A stretch of 64,000 nt of DNA from positions 3,068,727-3,132,726 of the forward strand of contig NZ_CP025422.1 of the NCBI RefSeq assembly GCF_002848265.1. Direction: 5' to 3'. Position 1 is the stretch's first letter, and each line of letters starts with the position of its first letter. Of this stretch, positions 54,138 through 61,798 are shown in pieces. Under the pieces are notes generated by a model. The model was not told where the DNA came from. It did no database searches and was given only the letters and a program-made list of their open reading frames with translations. Source of the DNA: Zhihengliuella sp. ISTPL4 (lineage in GTDB: Bacteria > Actinomycetota > Actinomycetes > Actinomycetales > Microbacteriaceae). A program made the position numbers and the translations under genes.

Positions 54138-54920
54138 TCAGCCGACGAGGTTCATGTCGGCGGGCGGCTCCATCACGATGCCCTGCGCCTCGAACGCGCG
54201 ACGACGCTCCTCGATCCGGCGGTGCATCTCGACCTGCGCCTCGTCGACCAGACGCGGGTCGAGGTCGACGGTCGGCGGGTGCGGATCGCCGTGGTTCGCG
54301 GCGATGTACGCGTCGAGCTCGGGGCCGCTCGTCCAGGAGGTGATGAGCGCGTACCGCGGGCCCGTGCCGCGGTGCCACACGGCGTGCCAGAAGCGCTGCG
54401 TGTCGACGATGATCCGCGAGCCGGCGCGCAGCGGCAGCCGGACCTCGGTGGCCGGGTCGAACCGGTCGGAGCGGAGGATGAGCATCGAGTCGGTGTCGTC
54501 GGTGAGGTTGTCATACCCGCGCACCACCCAGCCGGTGCCGGGCTCGTTCAGGCGGTTGTTGTCGTCCTGGTGGAGGTTGTAGATCGCGTCGGCGTAGTCG
54601 TTCGGCTGGAGCTCGATCACGCGGCAGCGGCCGACGCCGGCGCCGGGGGCCAGGGCGCGACGCTGCAGGGTCGGGGCGATCGCGACCTGTGAAGGGATCC
54701 AGACGCCGTCCTTGTCGGTGCGCGGGGGCGTGTGGTTCCAGAAGCCGTTGCAGTCGATGTCGCCCGCGTAGCTCGTCAGGGGTGCGAACCGGGTGATGCC
54801 GGAGGAGCGCCAGCCGACGTACTCGAGGTCCTGCCACTCGGACGGGTCCACCGGGGTGCTCTCGTCGTCGAGGACCACGTATCCGGTCTCGGCGAGTGCC
54901 GCGGAGGTGATGAATCCCAT
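54138..54920 (-). CDS. Putative double-stranded beta-helix (2OG-Fe(II)-oxygenase-like) protein
   Basis: A 260-residue soluble protein of unnamed family. The middle reads like a jelly-roll oxygenase: AIYNLHQDDNNRLN has a His-x-Asp (HQD), and IIVDTQRFWHAVWHRGTGPR has the distal His with a downstream Arg, as in iron/2-oxoglutarate enzymes. GWVVRGYDNLTDDTDSM lies between. The N-terminus (GFITSAALAETGYVVLDD) resembles the first strand of such folds. It is divergent from the MetE-like gene (88 bases apart), so the two may share control. The assignment is tentative and rests on this pattern. Confidence 0.5.
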   Translation of the reverse strand: MGFITSAALAETGYVVLDDESTPVDPSEWQDLEYVGWRSSGITRFAPLTSYAGDIDCNGFWNHTPPRTDKDGVWIPSQVAIAPTLQRRALAPGAGVGRCRVIELQPNDYADAIYNLHQDDNNRLNEPGTGWVVRGYDNLTDDTDSMLILRSDRFDPATEVRLPLRAGSRIIVDTQRFWHAVWHRGTGPRYALITSWTSGPELDAYIAANHGDPHPPTVDLDPRLVDEAQVEMHRRIEERRRAFEAQGIVMEPPADMNLVG

Positions 54921-54995
54921 GCTGCGTGCATCCTTCCCGTCGTTCTGCCCCCGGAGGCGGCGGGTTCTTAGGCAATCCTAATCCCGACCGAGGGA

Positions 54996-55001
54996 TATTC
55001 T
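54996..55001 (+). promoter_or_regulatory. -10 hexamer TATTCT, leaderless start
   Basis: TATTCT, six bases, then the ATG at 55008. Confidence 0.5.
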
Positions 55002-55007
55002 GAGGGC

Positions 55008-56054
55008 ATGACGCAGCCCCAGGGTGCCCTTCTCGTGGGCAGTGTGAACTTCGACGACGCCGAGACCACGATGCGCACCGCTGCGGAGCTGCTCGGCGAC
55101 CGGTTGCGCCGCATCCCGGACGGCGAGGTGGGCAAACGGTTCCACTGGATCATGTTCCAGCCCGACGTCATCGGCCAGGCGGACGGTATCGAGCGGATCG
55201 GCGACGAGCCCATCCCGTTCCCCGCCGGCATCGACGCCCGCGGCCTCCGCATCGCCGACGGTGTGGACCCTTCGGTGATCGCGCTGCCTCCGCTGGGGTA
55301 CGCCTCCGCCGCCATCGAGTCGTACCGGCTGTTCGCGCGCTTGCGCGCCGAGGGGGCCGTTCCGGCGGGCACCCGGTTCCAGGTGTCGCTGCCGACCCCG
55401 CTCGCCGTCATCTCCTCCTTCTTCCATGGCGACGACCGGGCCGCGATCGAGCCCGTATACACCGCCGCGATGCGCCGCGAGCTCGATGAGATCCTCGCCG
55501 CGATCCCGCACGATGACCTTGCCCTGCAGTGGGATGTCGCCAGCGAGATGGGCATCATCGAGGGGGCCTCCGGCTACGGCGCCGTCATGGAGGCGTGGTG
55601 GCCCGGTGACCCGTTCGACGGGCTTGTCTCGCGTCTGGCCGCGCTCGTCGACGCCGTCCCGGACGACGTCGAGGTGGGTGTGCACCTCTGCTACGGCGAC
55701 GCGGGGGAGAAGCACTTCTTCGAACCGACGGACGCCGGCTCCCTCGTCCGCTACGCCAACGCCGTCATCGCGGCGGCCCACCGTCCGCTCACCTGGCTGC
55801 ACCTGCCCGTGCCGATCGGCCACGACGACGAGGCCTACTTCGCCCCGCTCGCGGACCTCGCCCCTGTCGAGGAGCTCTACCTCGGTCTCGTGCACCGGGA
55901 GGACGGTGCGGAGGGCGCCCGCCGCCGGATCGCCGCGGCGGCCCGGTTCGCCCCGGACTTCGGCGTCGCGACGGAGTGCGGCATCGGCCGTGCCCCCGCC
56001 GGCTCCACGGAGGGCATCCTCCGCGCCCACGCCGAGGTCGCCACCGCCTGGTGA
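55008..56054 (+). CDS. MetE/UROD-superfamily protein, cobalamin-independent methionine-synthase-like
   Basis: A 348-residue single-domain TIM barrel related to the C-terminal half of MetE. The zinc ligands of MetE have visible counterparts: His and Cys in VGVHLCYGDAG and Cys in VATECGIGRAP. LLVGSVNFDDAETTMRTAAE, LRRIPDGEVGKRFHW and FQVSLPTPLAVI are family-like blocks. It lacks the N-terminal MetE half, so it would transfer a methyl group from an unknown donor or do a different zinc-thiol reaction. The gene is divergent from a putative oxygenase. Confidence 0.65.
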   Translation: MTQPQGALLVGSVNFDDAETTMRTAAELLGDRLRRIPDGEVGKRFHWIMFQPDVIGQADGIERIGDEPIPFPAGIDARGLRIADGVDPSVIALPPLGYASAAIESYRLFARLRAEGAVPAGTRFQVSLPTPLAVISSFFHGDDRAAIEPVYTAAMRRELDEILAAIPHDDLALQWDVASEMGIIEGASGYGAVMEAWWPGDPFDGLVSRLAALVDAVPDDVEVGVHLCYGDAGEKHFFEPTDAGSLVRYANAVIAAAHRPLTWLHLPVPIGHDDEAYFAPLADLAPVEELYLGLVHREDGAEGARRRIAAAARFAPDFGVATECGIGRAPAGSTEGILRAHAEVATAW

Positions 56055-56099
56055 CCCGTCGATTCGCGCGCTCGGCCCCGGTGTCGTAAACTGATCCGC

Positions 56100-56190
56100 G
56101 GTGACGTGTCCGAGCGGCCGAAGGTGCAACTCTCGAAAAGTTGTGTAGGGTAACCCCCTACCGTGGGTTCAAATCCCACCGTCACCGCCA
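56100..56190 (+). tRNA. tRNA-Ser(CGA)
   Basis: A complete class II tRNA of 91 bases with encoded CCA. The acceptor stem is GGTGACG / CGTCACC, the anticodon stem is CAACT / AGTTG with loop CTCGAAA (anticodon CGA), a long variable arm follows (GTAGGGTAACCCCCTAC) and the T arm is GTGGG-TTCAAAT-CCCAC. Discriminator G at 56187 fits serine. A rho-independent terminator follows immediately. Its 3' end recurs, decayed, at 60243-60264. Confidence 0.95.
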
Positions 56191-56193
56191 TGG

Positions 56194-56220
56194 AAACCCC
56201 CTCTTCGCGAGGGGGTTTTT
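56194..56220 (+). terminator. tRNA-Ser terminator
   Basis: AAACCCCCTC (56194-56203), loop TTCGC, GAGGGGGTTT (56209-56218) and further Ts. Confidence 0.85.
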
Positions 56221-56298
56221 CCGTATCTCCGCGAGCGGCGTCATCGCTCACCGGCCTCCTGGACACCGACCACCTTGTCGATGAGGGTCGGGTCCCCG

Positions 56299-56333
56299 CC
56301 GAGGCGAGGATCGGTAGGAGTTCCTCGCCTCGG
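56299..56333. terminator. 12-bp stem-loop downstream of the isochorismatase gene
   Basis: CCGAGGCGAGGA (56299-56310) is mirrored exactly at 56322-56333 around 11 bases. It lies about 70 bases past the minus-strand stop at 56402. No T tract is present. Bases 56221-56401 otherwise show no convincing gene. Confidence 0.5.
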
Positions 56334-56401
56334 TTGAGCTGCAGCGGAACGGGTTCATGTCGGCCGCTGAAGGAGGAGCGGCCCATCGGGATCGTCGTCT
56401 T

Positions 56402-57028
56402 TCAGCTGGCGTGCTGGAGTCCGGTGATTGCGGAGGTGCCCAGGTCGCTCTTGGGGAGAAGTTCGCCCATGGGCGCGGAGGCGATCCACGATGCAGTGGT
56501 GCCGACGGCGGCCCAGTTGGAGTTGAGCAGCGTGAGGAGCGCGGTGTGCAGGGTCTTCGCGTCGACGGCCCCCGCCTCGTTAGCGAGGTTGACGGCTCCG
56601 GTGGCGTCGGAGAGGACTTCAACGCTGAATCCCAGACCCTCGGCCTCGACAGCGGATGCGAGGACGCAGTTGTTGGTCATGTAGCCGATGAGCGTGATGG
56701 CGTCGATGTCGTTCTCGCGCAGCCACTCTGCCAGGTCGGTGCCGGCGAAGACCGACCCGTGCTGCTTGATGATGCGCTTCCAGCTGTCGCGATCGCGGCG
56801 TTCCACCTCGGGGTGCAGACGGAAGCCGGGAGATCCCGGATCGAAGACAGGGGCGCCCTCGCCCATCGAGTGCTGGATGACAGCGACGGGCAGGCCTGCT
56901 TCGGCGGCGGTGTCGATCGCCTCCGCGATACGGGGCAGAGACTCCTCGTGAGGGGGGTATTGGATTTCGAGCGGACCACCGAAGTAGTCCTGCTGAACGT
57001 CGATGACGATGAGTGCGCGATTGGCCAT
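56402..57028 (-). CDS. Isochorismatase family cysteine hydrolase
   Basis: A 208-residue hydrolase of the nicotinamidase/isochorismatase superfamily. The catalytic triad is visible as the Asp of ALIVIDVQQDYF (D9), a Lys in DSWKRIIKQHGSVF and the Cys of YMTNNCVLASAVEAE. HSMGEGAPVFDPG and GSVFAGTDLAEWLREND are family blocks. The substrate could be an amide or a vinyl ether. GGAG precedes the ATG at 57028. It is divergent from a GlxA-type regulator, the usual partner arrangement for such hydrolases. Confidence 0.85.
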   Translation of the reverse strand: MANRALIVIDVQQDYFGGPLEIQYPPHEESLPRIAEAIDTAAEAGLPVAVIQHSMGEGAPVFDPGSPGFRLHPEVERRDRDSWKRIIKQHGSVFAGTDLAEWLRENDIDAITLIGYMTNNCVLASAVEAEGLGFSVEVLSDATGAVNLANEAGAVDAKTLHTALLTLLNSNWAAVGTTASWIASAPMGELLPKSDLGTSAITGLQHAS

Positions 57029-57100
57029 GATGTCTCCGGGTCGGGTCCTCGCGGGTTCGAGGATCGGCATCCAGTCTTCGCTTCGCGTCGGTCGCGTACC

Positions 57101-57139
57101 ATTGGCCTGAAGGCGCAATATCGATGACTTTGGGCCAAT
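57101..57139. promoter_or_regulatory. Inverted repeat ATTGGCC-N25-GGCCAAT, candidate GlxA-regulator operator
   Basis: ATTGGCC at 57101-57107 and GGCCAAT at 57133-57139 are exact mirrors with centres 32 bases apart, about three helical turns, in the divergent promoter. Confidence 0.5.
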
Positions 57140-57151
57140 CGAGAGGATTCC

Positions 57152-58111
57152 ATGCGCATCGCGATCTACGCGTTCGACGGGGTGACGATGTTCCACCTCG
57201 CGGTGCCTCAGATGGTCTTCGATGAGGTGACGCGACAGGGTCTCGATCAGTGGGATCCGGTTCTCTTCTCTGCGACGGGAGATGCTGTGGTCACCGCCGA
57301 GGGGTACGGGGTCGCAGGACTCGCCGGCCCGTCGGTGGCCGAGACGGCGGACCTCGTGGTGGTGCCTTCGTGGCATTCGGATGGCCGACCCGCGGACGCT
57401 GAGATCGTCGGCCTCTTGCAGTCGTCCCACCGCCGCGGGGCCGCGGTGGCCGGACTGTGCCTCGGTGCGATTCCTGTTGCGGATGCCGGACTGCTCGCCG
57501 GTCGTGCGGCCGTGACGCATTGGCAGGGGTTCGATCTGTTGGCCTCGCGGCACTCGGATATCCGGGTCGATCAGACCGTTCTGTACATCGATCACGGCGA
57601 TGTCCTCACGTCTGCCGGCACTGCATCGGCGCTCGACGCATGCCTCCACGTGGTTCGCTCGAGACTAGGCTCGGCGGCCGCCAATCAGGTCGCGCGTCAC
57701 CTCGTCATCGCGCCGCACCGTGACGGCGGCCAGGCTCAGTACATCGAACGCCCTCTGTCCCGGCCCGACCATGAACCGATCGCCGCTGTCCTCGACTGGG
57801 CGCTGCGGAACCTGAACGAGGATCTCTCGGTCGAGCGCTTGGCCACGCAAGCTCACATGAGCCGGCGATCGTTCGTCCGTGCCTTCCGGGTCTCGACCGG
57901 AGCGACCCCCGCAGCATGGGTGCGCTTGCGACGCCTGGACGAGGCGCGCCGGCTCCTCGAAGTCACGGACTTCTCCGTGGACCAGATCGCCAGCGAATGC
58001 GGGTTCGGCAGCCCCACCACCTTCCGCCAGCGCTTCGTCGACGCATACCGCGTCTCTCCGTCGCAGTACCGCCGACGCTTCGGGGACCCGGCCGATTCGC
58101 CGGGTCGATGA
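57152..58111 (+). CDS. GlxA family transcriptional regulator (DJ-1/PfpI plus AraC HTH)
   Basis: A 319-residue regulator. Residues 1-190 are a class I glutamine-amidotransferase-like DJ-1/PfpI domain (RIAIYAFDGVTMFHLAVPQM, AVAGLCLGAIPVADAGLLAG with the elbow cysteine, ATTHW-like AAVTHWQGFDLL). Residues 215-310 carry two AraC helix-turn-helices (LSVERLATQAHMSRRSFVRA, VDQIASECGFGSPTTFRQRF). It is divergent from the isochorismatase-type hydrolase and most likely activates it. Confidence 0.88.
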   Translation: MRIAIYAFDGVTMFHLAVPQMVFDEVTRQGLDQWDPVLFSATGDAVVTAEGYGVAGLAGPSVAETADLVVVPSWHSDGRPADAEIVGLLQSSHRRGAAVAGLCLGAIPVADAGLLAGRAAVTHWQGFDLLASRHSDIRVDQTVLYIDHGDVLTSAGTASALDACLHVVRSRLGSAAANQVARHLVIAPHRDGGQAQYIERPLSRPDHEPIAAVLDWALRNLNEDLSVERLATQAHMSRRSFVRAFRVSTGATPAAWVRLRRLDEARRLLEVTDFSVDQIASECGFGSPTTFRQRFVDAYRVSPSQYRRRFGDPADSPGR

Positions 58112-58161
58112 GCGCGGCGGCTTGAGGCGACGAGGCACGCCGACTCCGCGCCGTTCCACCG

Positions 58162-59679
58162 TCAGTGGTCGCTGCCGAGGTTGCCGGTGAGCCGGCCGTG
58201 GAACGCGGCGGCGGTGTCGTTGAGGCCTTCGATCGTCACGGTCTTGCCGTGGTGCTCGTACTTCGTGACGATCGCGTCGAGCGCGGCGACGGTCGAGGCG
58301 TCCCACACGTGCGAGCGGCTCATGTCGATGACGATGGTGTCGGGATCGTCGGCGTACTCGAACTGGGTGGTCAGGTCGTTGCTCGAGGCGAAGAACAGTT
58401 CTCCGTCGACGGCGTAGTGCGCGGCGGCGTCGTCGACGGTGCGAGTGACGCTGACGAAGTGCGCGACCCGCCGGGTGAACATGACCATCGCGGCGATCAC
58501 GCCGAGCACGACGCCGATCGCGAGGTTGTGGGTCCACACGGTCGCGACGACGGTGATGAGCATGACGGCGGTTTCGCTCTTCGGCATCCGGCGCAGGGTC
58601 GAGGGGTGGATGCTGTGCCAGTCGAACGTGGCGACCGACACGAGGATCATCACCGCGACCAGTGCGGCCATCGGGATGATCGCGACGACGTCGCCGAGCA
58701 CCAGCACGAGGATCAGCAGGAAGACGCCGGCGAGGAAGGTCGAGATGCGCGTCCGAGCCCCCGATGCCTTCACGTTGATCATGGTCTGGCCGATCATGGC
58801 GCAGCCGCCCATGCCGCCGAAGGCGCCGGAGAGGATGTTCGCGGCGCCCTGACCCCACGCTTCGCGGGTCTTCCGCGAGTGCGTATCGGTGATGTCGTCG
58901 ACGAGCTTGGCGGTCATGAGCGACTCGAGCAGGCCGACGACGGCCATAGCGAGGGCGTAGGGCGCGATGATCTGCAGCGTCTCGACGGTCAGGGGCACGT
59001 TCGGGATGAAGAGCTCGGGCAGGCTGCGGGGCAGTTCGCCCTGATCGCCCACATTCGGCACTTTCCAGCCGAACACGGCGACCGCGGCGGTCAGCAGGAT
59101 GATGGCCACCAGCGGCGCCGGGATGACCTTCGTGAACCGGGGCATCACGAACACGATGACGAGACCGACGGCCACGAGCGGGTACACCAGCCACGGGATG
59201 CTGTCACCGAAGAGTTGCGGGAGCTGCGAGGTGAAGATGAGGATCGCCAGCGCGTTGACGAAGCCGACCATGACGGACCGGGGGATGAAGCGCATGAGCT
59301 TCGCGACGCCGAGGACGGCGAGGACGACCTGGATGAGCCCGCCCAGCAGCACGGTCGCGATGAAGTAGTCCATGCCGTACTCGCGCGCCACCGGGGCGAT
59401 GACGAGGGCGATCGCACCGGTGGCGGCGGTGATCATTGCGGGCCGTCCGCCGAGGAACGCGATCGCGACCGCCATGATGAACGACGAGAACAGGCCTACG
59501 CGCGGGTCGACGCCGGCGATGATCGAGAACGCGATCGCCTCGGGGATCAGCGCGATCGCGACCACGAGGCCGGCAAGCACTTCGCGGGTGAGCAGGCGAG
59601 GATTGCGCAGCGCCTGCAGGACCGTGGGTTCGATGCGGTATCGCGATGCGGCATCGCGACGCGGGGTGACGGTGGTCAT
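58162..59679 (-). CDS. SulP family inorganic anion transporter
   Basis: A 505-residue SLC26/SulP transporter for bicarbonate, sulfate or related anions. About 12-14 helices span residues 30-390 (EVLAGLVVAIALIPEAIAFS, GGMGGCAMIGQTMINVKASG is the conserved SulP helix). A C-terminal STAS domain (about 415-500) carries IDMSRSHVWDASTVAALDAI. GGAGG lies close to the ATG at 59679. It is divergent from a MerR-type regulator with a 19-bp dyad between them, suggesting dedicated control. Confidence 0.88.
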   Translation of the reverse strand: MTTVTPRRDAASRYRIEPTVLQALRNPRLLTREVLAGLVVAIALIPEAIAFSIIAGVDPRVGLFSSFIMAVAIAFLGGRPAMITAATGAIALVIAPVAREYGMDYFIATVLLGGLIQVVLAVLGVAKLMRFIPRSVMVGFVNALAILIFTSQLPQLFGDSIPWLVYPLVAVGLVIVFVMPRFTKVIPAPLVAIILLTAAVAVFGWKVPNVGDQGELPRSLPELFIPNVPLTVETLQIIAPYALAMAVVGLLESLMTAKLVDDITDTHSRKTREAWGQGAANILSGAFGGMGGCAMIGQTMINVKASGARTRISTFLAGVFLLILVLVLGDVVAIIPMAALVAVMILVSVATFDWHSIHPSTLRRMPKSETAVMLITVVATVWTHNLAIGVVLGVIAAMVMFTRRVAHFVSVTRTVDDAAAHYAVDGELFFASSNDLTTQFEYADDPDTIVIDMSRSHVWDASTVAALDAIVTKYEHHGKTVTIEGLNDTAAAFHGRLTGNLGSDH

Positions 59680-59807
59680 GGGCCCTCCGGAGTCGGGCTC
59701 TCTCGTGAGAGCGGGGAGATGTTCGTGAGCGCGACGCTGCGCAGGCGTCGGTCAGTCCGACGCGAGAAGATGAGGGGATGTCGGACGCGAGAGCCGCGCC
59801 CGATCTG

Positions 59808-59826
59808 ACTCTAACGTAACGTGAGT
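59808..59826. promoter_or_regulatory. 19-bp dyad ACTC-N11-GAGT, candidate MerR operator
   Basis: ACTC (59808-59811) and GAGT (59823-59826) flank TAACGTAACGT. MerR-family operators are typically dyads of about this size between promoter elements. It lies between sulP and the merR gene. Confidence 0.45.
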
Positions 59827-59856
59827 GTTGCGACGAAATCCAGCGGGAGGCGGCTA

Positions 59857-60228
59857 GTGAACGACGAGAGAACCATGCGCATCGGTGAGGTGACCGACCG
59901 CACCTCGTTGTCGTTCCGCACGCTCCGCCACTGGGACGACGTCGGCTTGGTGCAGCCGTCGGCCCGTACTGACGGCGGCTTCCGCCTCTACACCGAGAAG
60001 GACGTCGAGCGAATCCTGCTCATCCGACGGATGAAGCCTCTGGGGTACACGCTCGACGAGATGCGCGAGCTTCTCGACGTCGTCGACGCGCTGACCGCCG
60101 CTCCCGGTGACCACGCGCTGCGCGCCCGCCTCGGTGACATCCGCGAAGGCGCGCAGCTGCGGCGCCAGAAGCTCACGGAACAGCTGAACATGGCCGACGA
60201 CTTCATGCAGCAACTCGATCGGCTCTGA
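59857..60228 (+). CDS. MerR family transcriptional regulator
   Basis: A 123-residue MerR protein. The winged helix is MRIGEVTDRTSLSFRTLRHW, DDVGLVQPSARTDGGFRLYT and EKDVERILLIRRMKPLGYTL, followed by a coiled-coil dimerisation helix (ARLGDIREGAQLRRQKL). No cysteine sensor or large effector domain is present. GTG 59857 is chosen because GGGAGG ends exactly six bases before it; GTG 59821 lies inside the probable operator. It is divergent from sulP and likely controls it. Confidence 0.82.
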   Translation: MNDERTMRIGEVTDRTSLSFRTLRHWDDVGLVQPSARTDGGFRLYTEKDVERILLIRRMKPLGYTLDEMRELLDVVDALTAAPGDHALRARLGDIREGAQLRRQKLTEQLNMADDFMQQLDRL

Positions 60229-60242
60229 CCCACCCCGGACGA

Positions 60243-60302
60243 GTTCAGATCCCCCGGTCGCCGCCATGGAAACCCCCTCTTCGCAAGGGGGTTTTCCCGT
60301 AT
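60243..60302 (+). repeat. Decayed second copy of the tRNA-Ser 3' end and terminator
   Basis: About 60 bases align to 56169-56228 with six mismatches: a degenerate T-loop and acceptor end (TTCAGATCCCCCGG, then TCGCCGCCA), then an identical block through CATGGAAACCCCCTCTTCGC, then the second stem half. No tRNA body precedes it. This is the form expected of an attachment-site duplication. Confidence 0.7.
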
Positions 60303-60313
60303 CCGAGGATCAC

Positions 60314-60319
60314 TAGGCT
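60314..60319 (+). promoter_or_regulatory. -10 hexamer TAGGCT, leaderless start
   Basis: TAGGCT, six bases, then the ATG at 60326. Confidence 0.55.
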
Positions 60320-60325
60320 GTTCCG

Positions 60326-60841
60326 ATGAGTGGAGTCTCTAGGAATGACGGGGCGGTCGTGGCCACCGTCGGGGGTGCGGACACGAACGGAATCGGGCAG
60401 CTTCGCCGGTCGGAGATCGCAGCGGCAGTTGCTCTGTGGGATGCGTGCGGGCTCACCCGCCCGTGGAATGATCCGATCCAGGATGCAGAGCGCGCGCTGG
60501 CGGGACCGACGTCGACGATCCTTGTCGCACGATCCGAGGCCGGCGCCGTCGTGGCGACGGTGATGGTCGGCGTCGATGGACATCGAGGCTGGGTGTACTA
60601 CCTCGCCGTGTCCCCGGACTTCCAGCGCCAGGGGTGGGGGCGCAAGCTGATGAACGCCGCGGAAGCGTGGCTGCGGGAGCAGGGTGCTCCCAAGGTGCAG
60701 CTCATGGTCCGTTCGAGCAACGCAGCGGTCGTCGGCTTCTATGCCGCGTTGGGCTACTCGGATCAGGAAACCGTCGTCCTGGGCAGATTCCTCGACCCGG
60801 AACGGGAGCGGATGAAACAGGAACTCTCCGGTCCTTCCTGA
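60326..60841 (+). CDS. GNAT family acetyltransferase, YpeA type
   Basis: A 171-residue acetyltransferase. EIAAAVALWDACGLTRPWND then PIQDAERALAG is the hallmark of YpeA, and VMVGVDGHRGWVYYLAV precedes the acetyl-CoA loop QRQGWGRKLM. SSNAAVVGFYAALGY is the last conserved block. The first 25 residues are an unconserved extension, but ATG 60326 is supported by TAGGCT six bases upstream. Substrate not known. Confidence 0.85.
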   Translation: MSGVSRNDGAVVATVGGADTNGIGQLRRSEIAAAVALWDACGLTRPWNDPIQDAERALAGPTSTILVARSEAGAVVATVMVGVDGHRGWVYYLAVSPDFQRQGWGRKLMNAAEAWLREQGAPKVQLMVRSSNAAVVGFYAALGYSDQETVVLGRFLDPERERMKQELSGPS

Positions 60842-60898
60842 CGGCGGACCGTCCGGCCTCCCTGAGCGTATCTCGCTGGAACGCGTCGGCGGAAGCCG

Positions 60899-61210
60899 TC
60901 AGCGTGCGCTCAGTGCGAAGGCCAGGACCGTTCCGAGAACGGTGCCAGCGAGCATCGCGGCAGCCGCCCAGCCGACGACGCGACCTCGGTCGACCTCGCG
61001 CTTCGTCGCGTACACGCCCGCGCCGAGGCCACCCGCCACCGCTGCTGTCATCGCCACGCCGGCGACGAGCGCCTGGACGCCGTAGTCGGGCGCCGGCGGA
61101 GGAGGGTCGACGAGCGGGATCGCGAAGCGGTACGTCATGACGACGCCGAGGACGACGAGCGAGACCGCGATCATCGCCGCGATCAGAACCCACGCTGTCG
61201 ACGTGCGCAT
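60899..61210 (-). CDS. Small three-helix membrane protein, hypothetical
   Basis: A 103-residue protein with three predicted helices (AWVLIAAMIAVSLVVLGVVM, ALVAGVAMTAAVAGGLGAGV, VVGWAAAAMLAGTVLGTVLA). A proline-rich outer loop (PLVDPPPPAPDYG) follows the first, and a charged stretch (TKREVDRGR) precedes the last. No family is recognised. Confidence 0.6.
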   Translation of the reverse strand: MRTSTAWVLIAAMIAVSLVVLGVVMTYRFAIPLVDPPPPAPDYGVQALVAGVAMTAAVAGGLGAGVYATKREVDRGRVVGWAAAAMLAGTVLGTVLAFALSAR

Positions 61211-61248
61211 CCGTTCATCGTGTCCGCTTCATCCGTGCGCTCTCGAAC

Positions 61249-61725
61249 TCAGAGGCTCGCGGTTCGCGCGGCTTCCTTCTCCGCGACGATCCTCCGGAGG
61301 CCCGAGCTGGAGAACCGGTGGTCCCGACTGTTGAAGTACAGGTCGATCCCGCTCGTCTCGCAGTAGGCGCGGCCGGTGAAGTCCCGATCACGGTATTCGT
61401 CGCCGACGATACGCACGTCGAGCTTGAAGGACCGAAGGATGTCCTCGAGGTCCTGCTCCGTCGAATACGGCACGATCTCATCGACGTACTGACAGCCGCG
61501 AAGCTGGATGTAGCGCTCCACGACCGTCTGGGTCGGCGCGTTCTTCTCCGGGCGGTCGAGGGTCGGATCCATCTGCAGACCGACGATGAGGTAATCGCAC
61601 TGCCGCTTCGCCTCCGCGAGCATCATGATGTGCCCGGCGTGCAGCAGGTCGAACGTGGAGAACGTGATCCCCACTCGTGGTCCCGGGTTGTAGTCGCGTC
61701 GTTGCACCGTGGACTCGTCAGACAA
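61249..61725 (-). CDS. Cytidylyltransferase-like protein (TagD/GCT type)
   Basis: A 158-residue nucleotidyltransferase resembling glycerol-3-phosphate cytidylyltransferase. The HxGH motif is FDLLHAGHIMMLAEAKRQCD (HAGH), the substrate loop is DRPEKNAPTQTVVERYIQL, and the RTEGISTT-like late motif is changed to FSSSGLRRIVAEK. It could make CDP-glycerol or a related activated alcohol for cell-wall polymers. No teichoic acid genes are adjacent, so the role is uncertain. Confidence 0.78.
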   Translation of the reverse strand: MSDESTVQRRDYNPGPRVGITFSTFDLLHAGHIMMLAEAKRQCDYLIVGLQMDPTLDRPEKNAPTQTVVERYIQLRGCQYVDEIVPYSTEQDLEDILRSFKLDVRIVGDEYRDRDFTGRAYCETSGIDLYFNSRDHRFSSSGLRRIVAEKEAARTASL

Positions 61726-61798
61726 TGTGCCCCCTCAGTTCTCCCGTACTCTACCGGCCCACGCTCGCGCGTCGATTCCGGTCACGAAGCTGGACGCG

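Noticed and set aside
56163..56684. Open frame starting inside the tRNA-Ser gene
   Set aside because: It begins within the tRNA T arm, passes through the terminator and overlaps the isochorismatase gene on the opposite strand.
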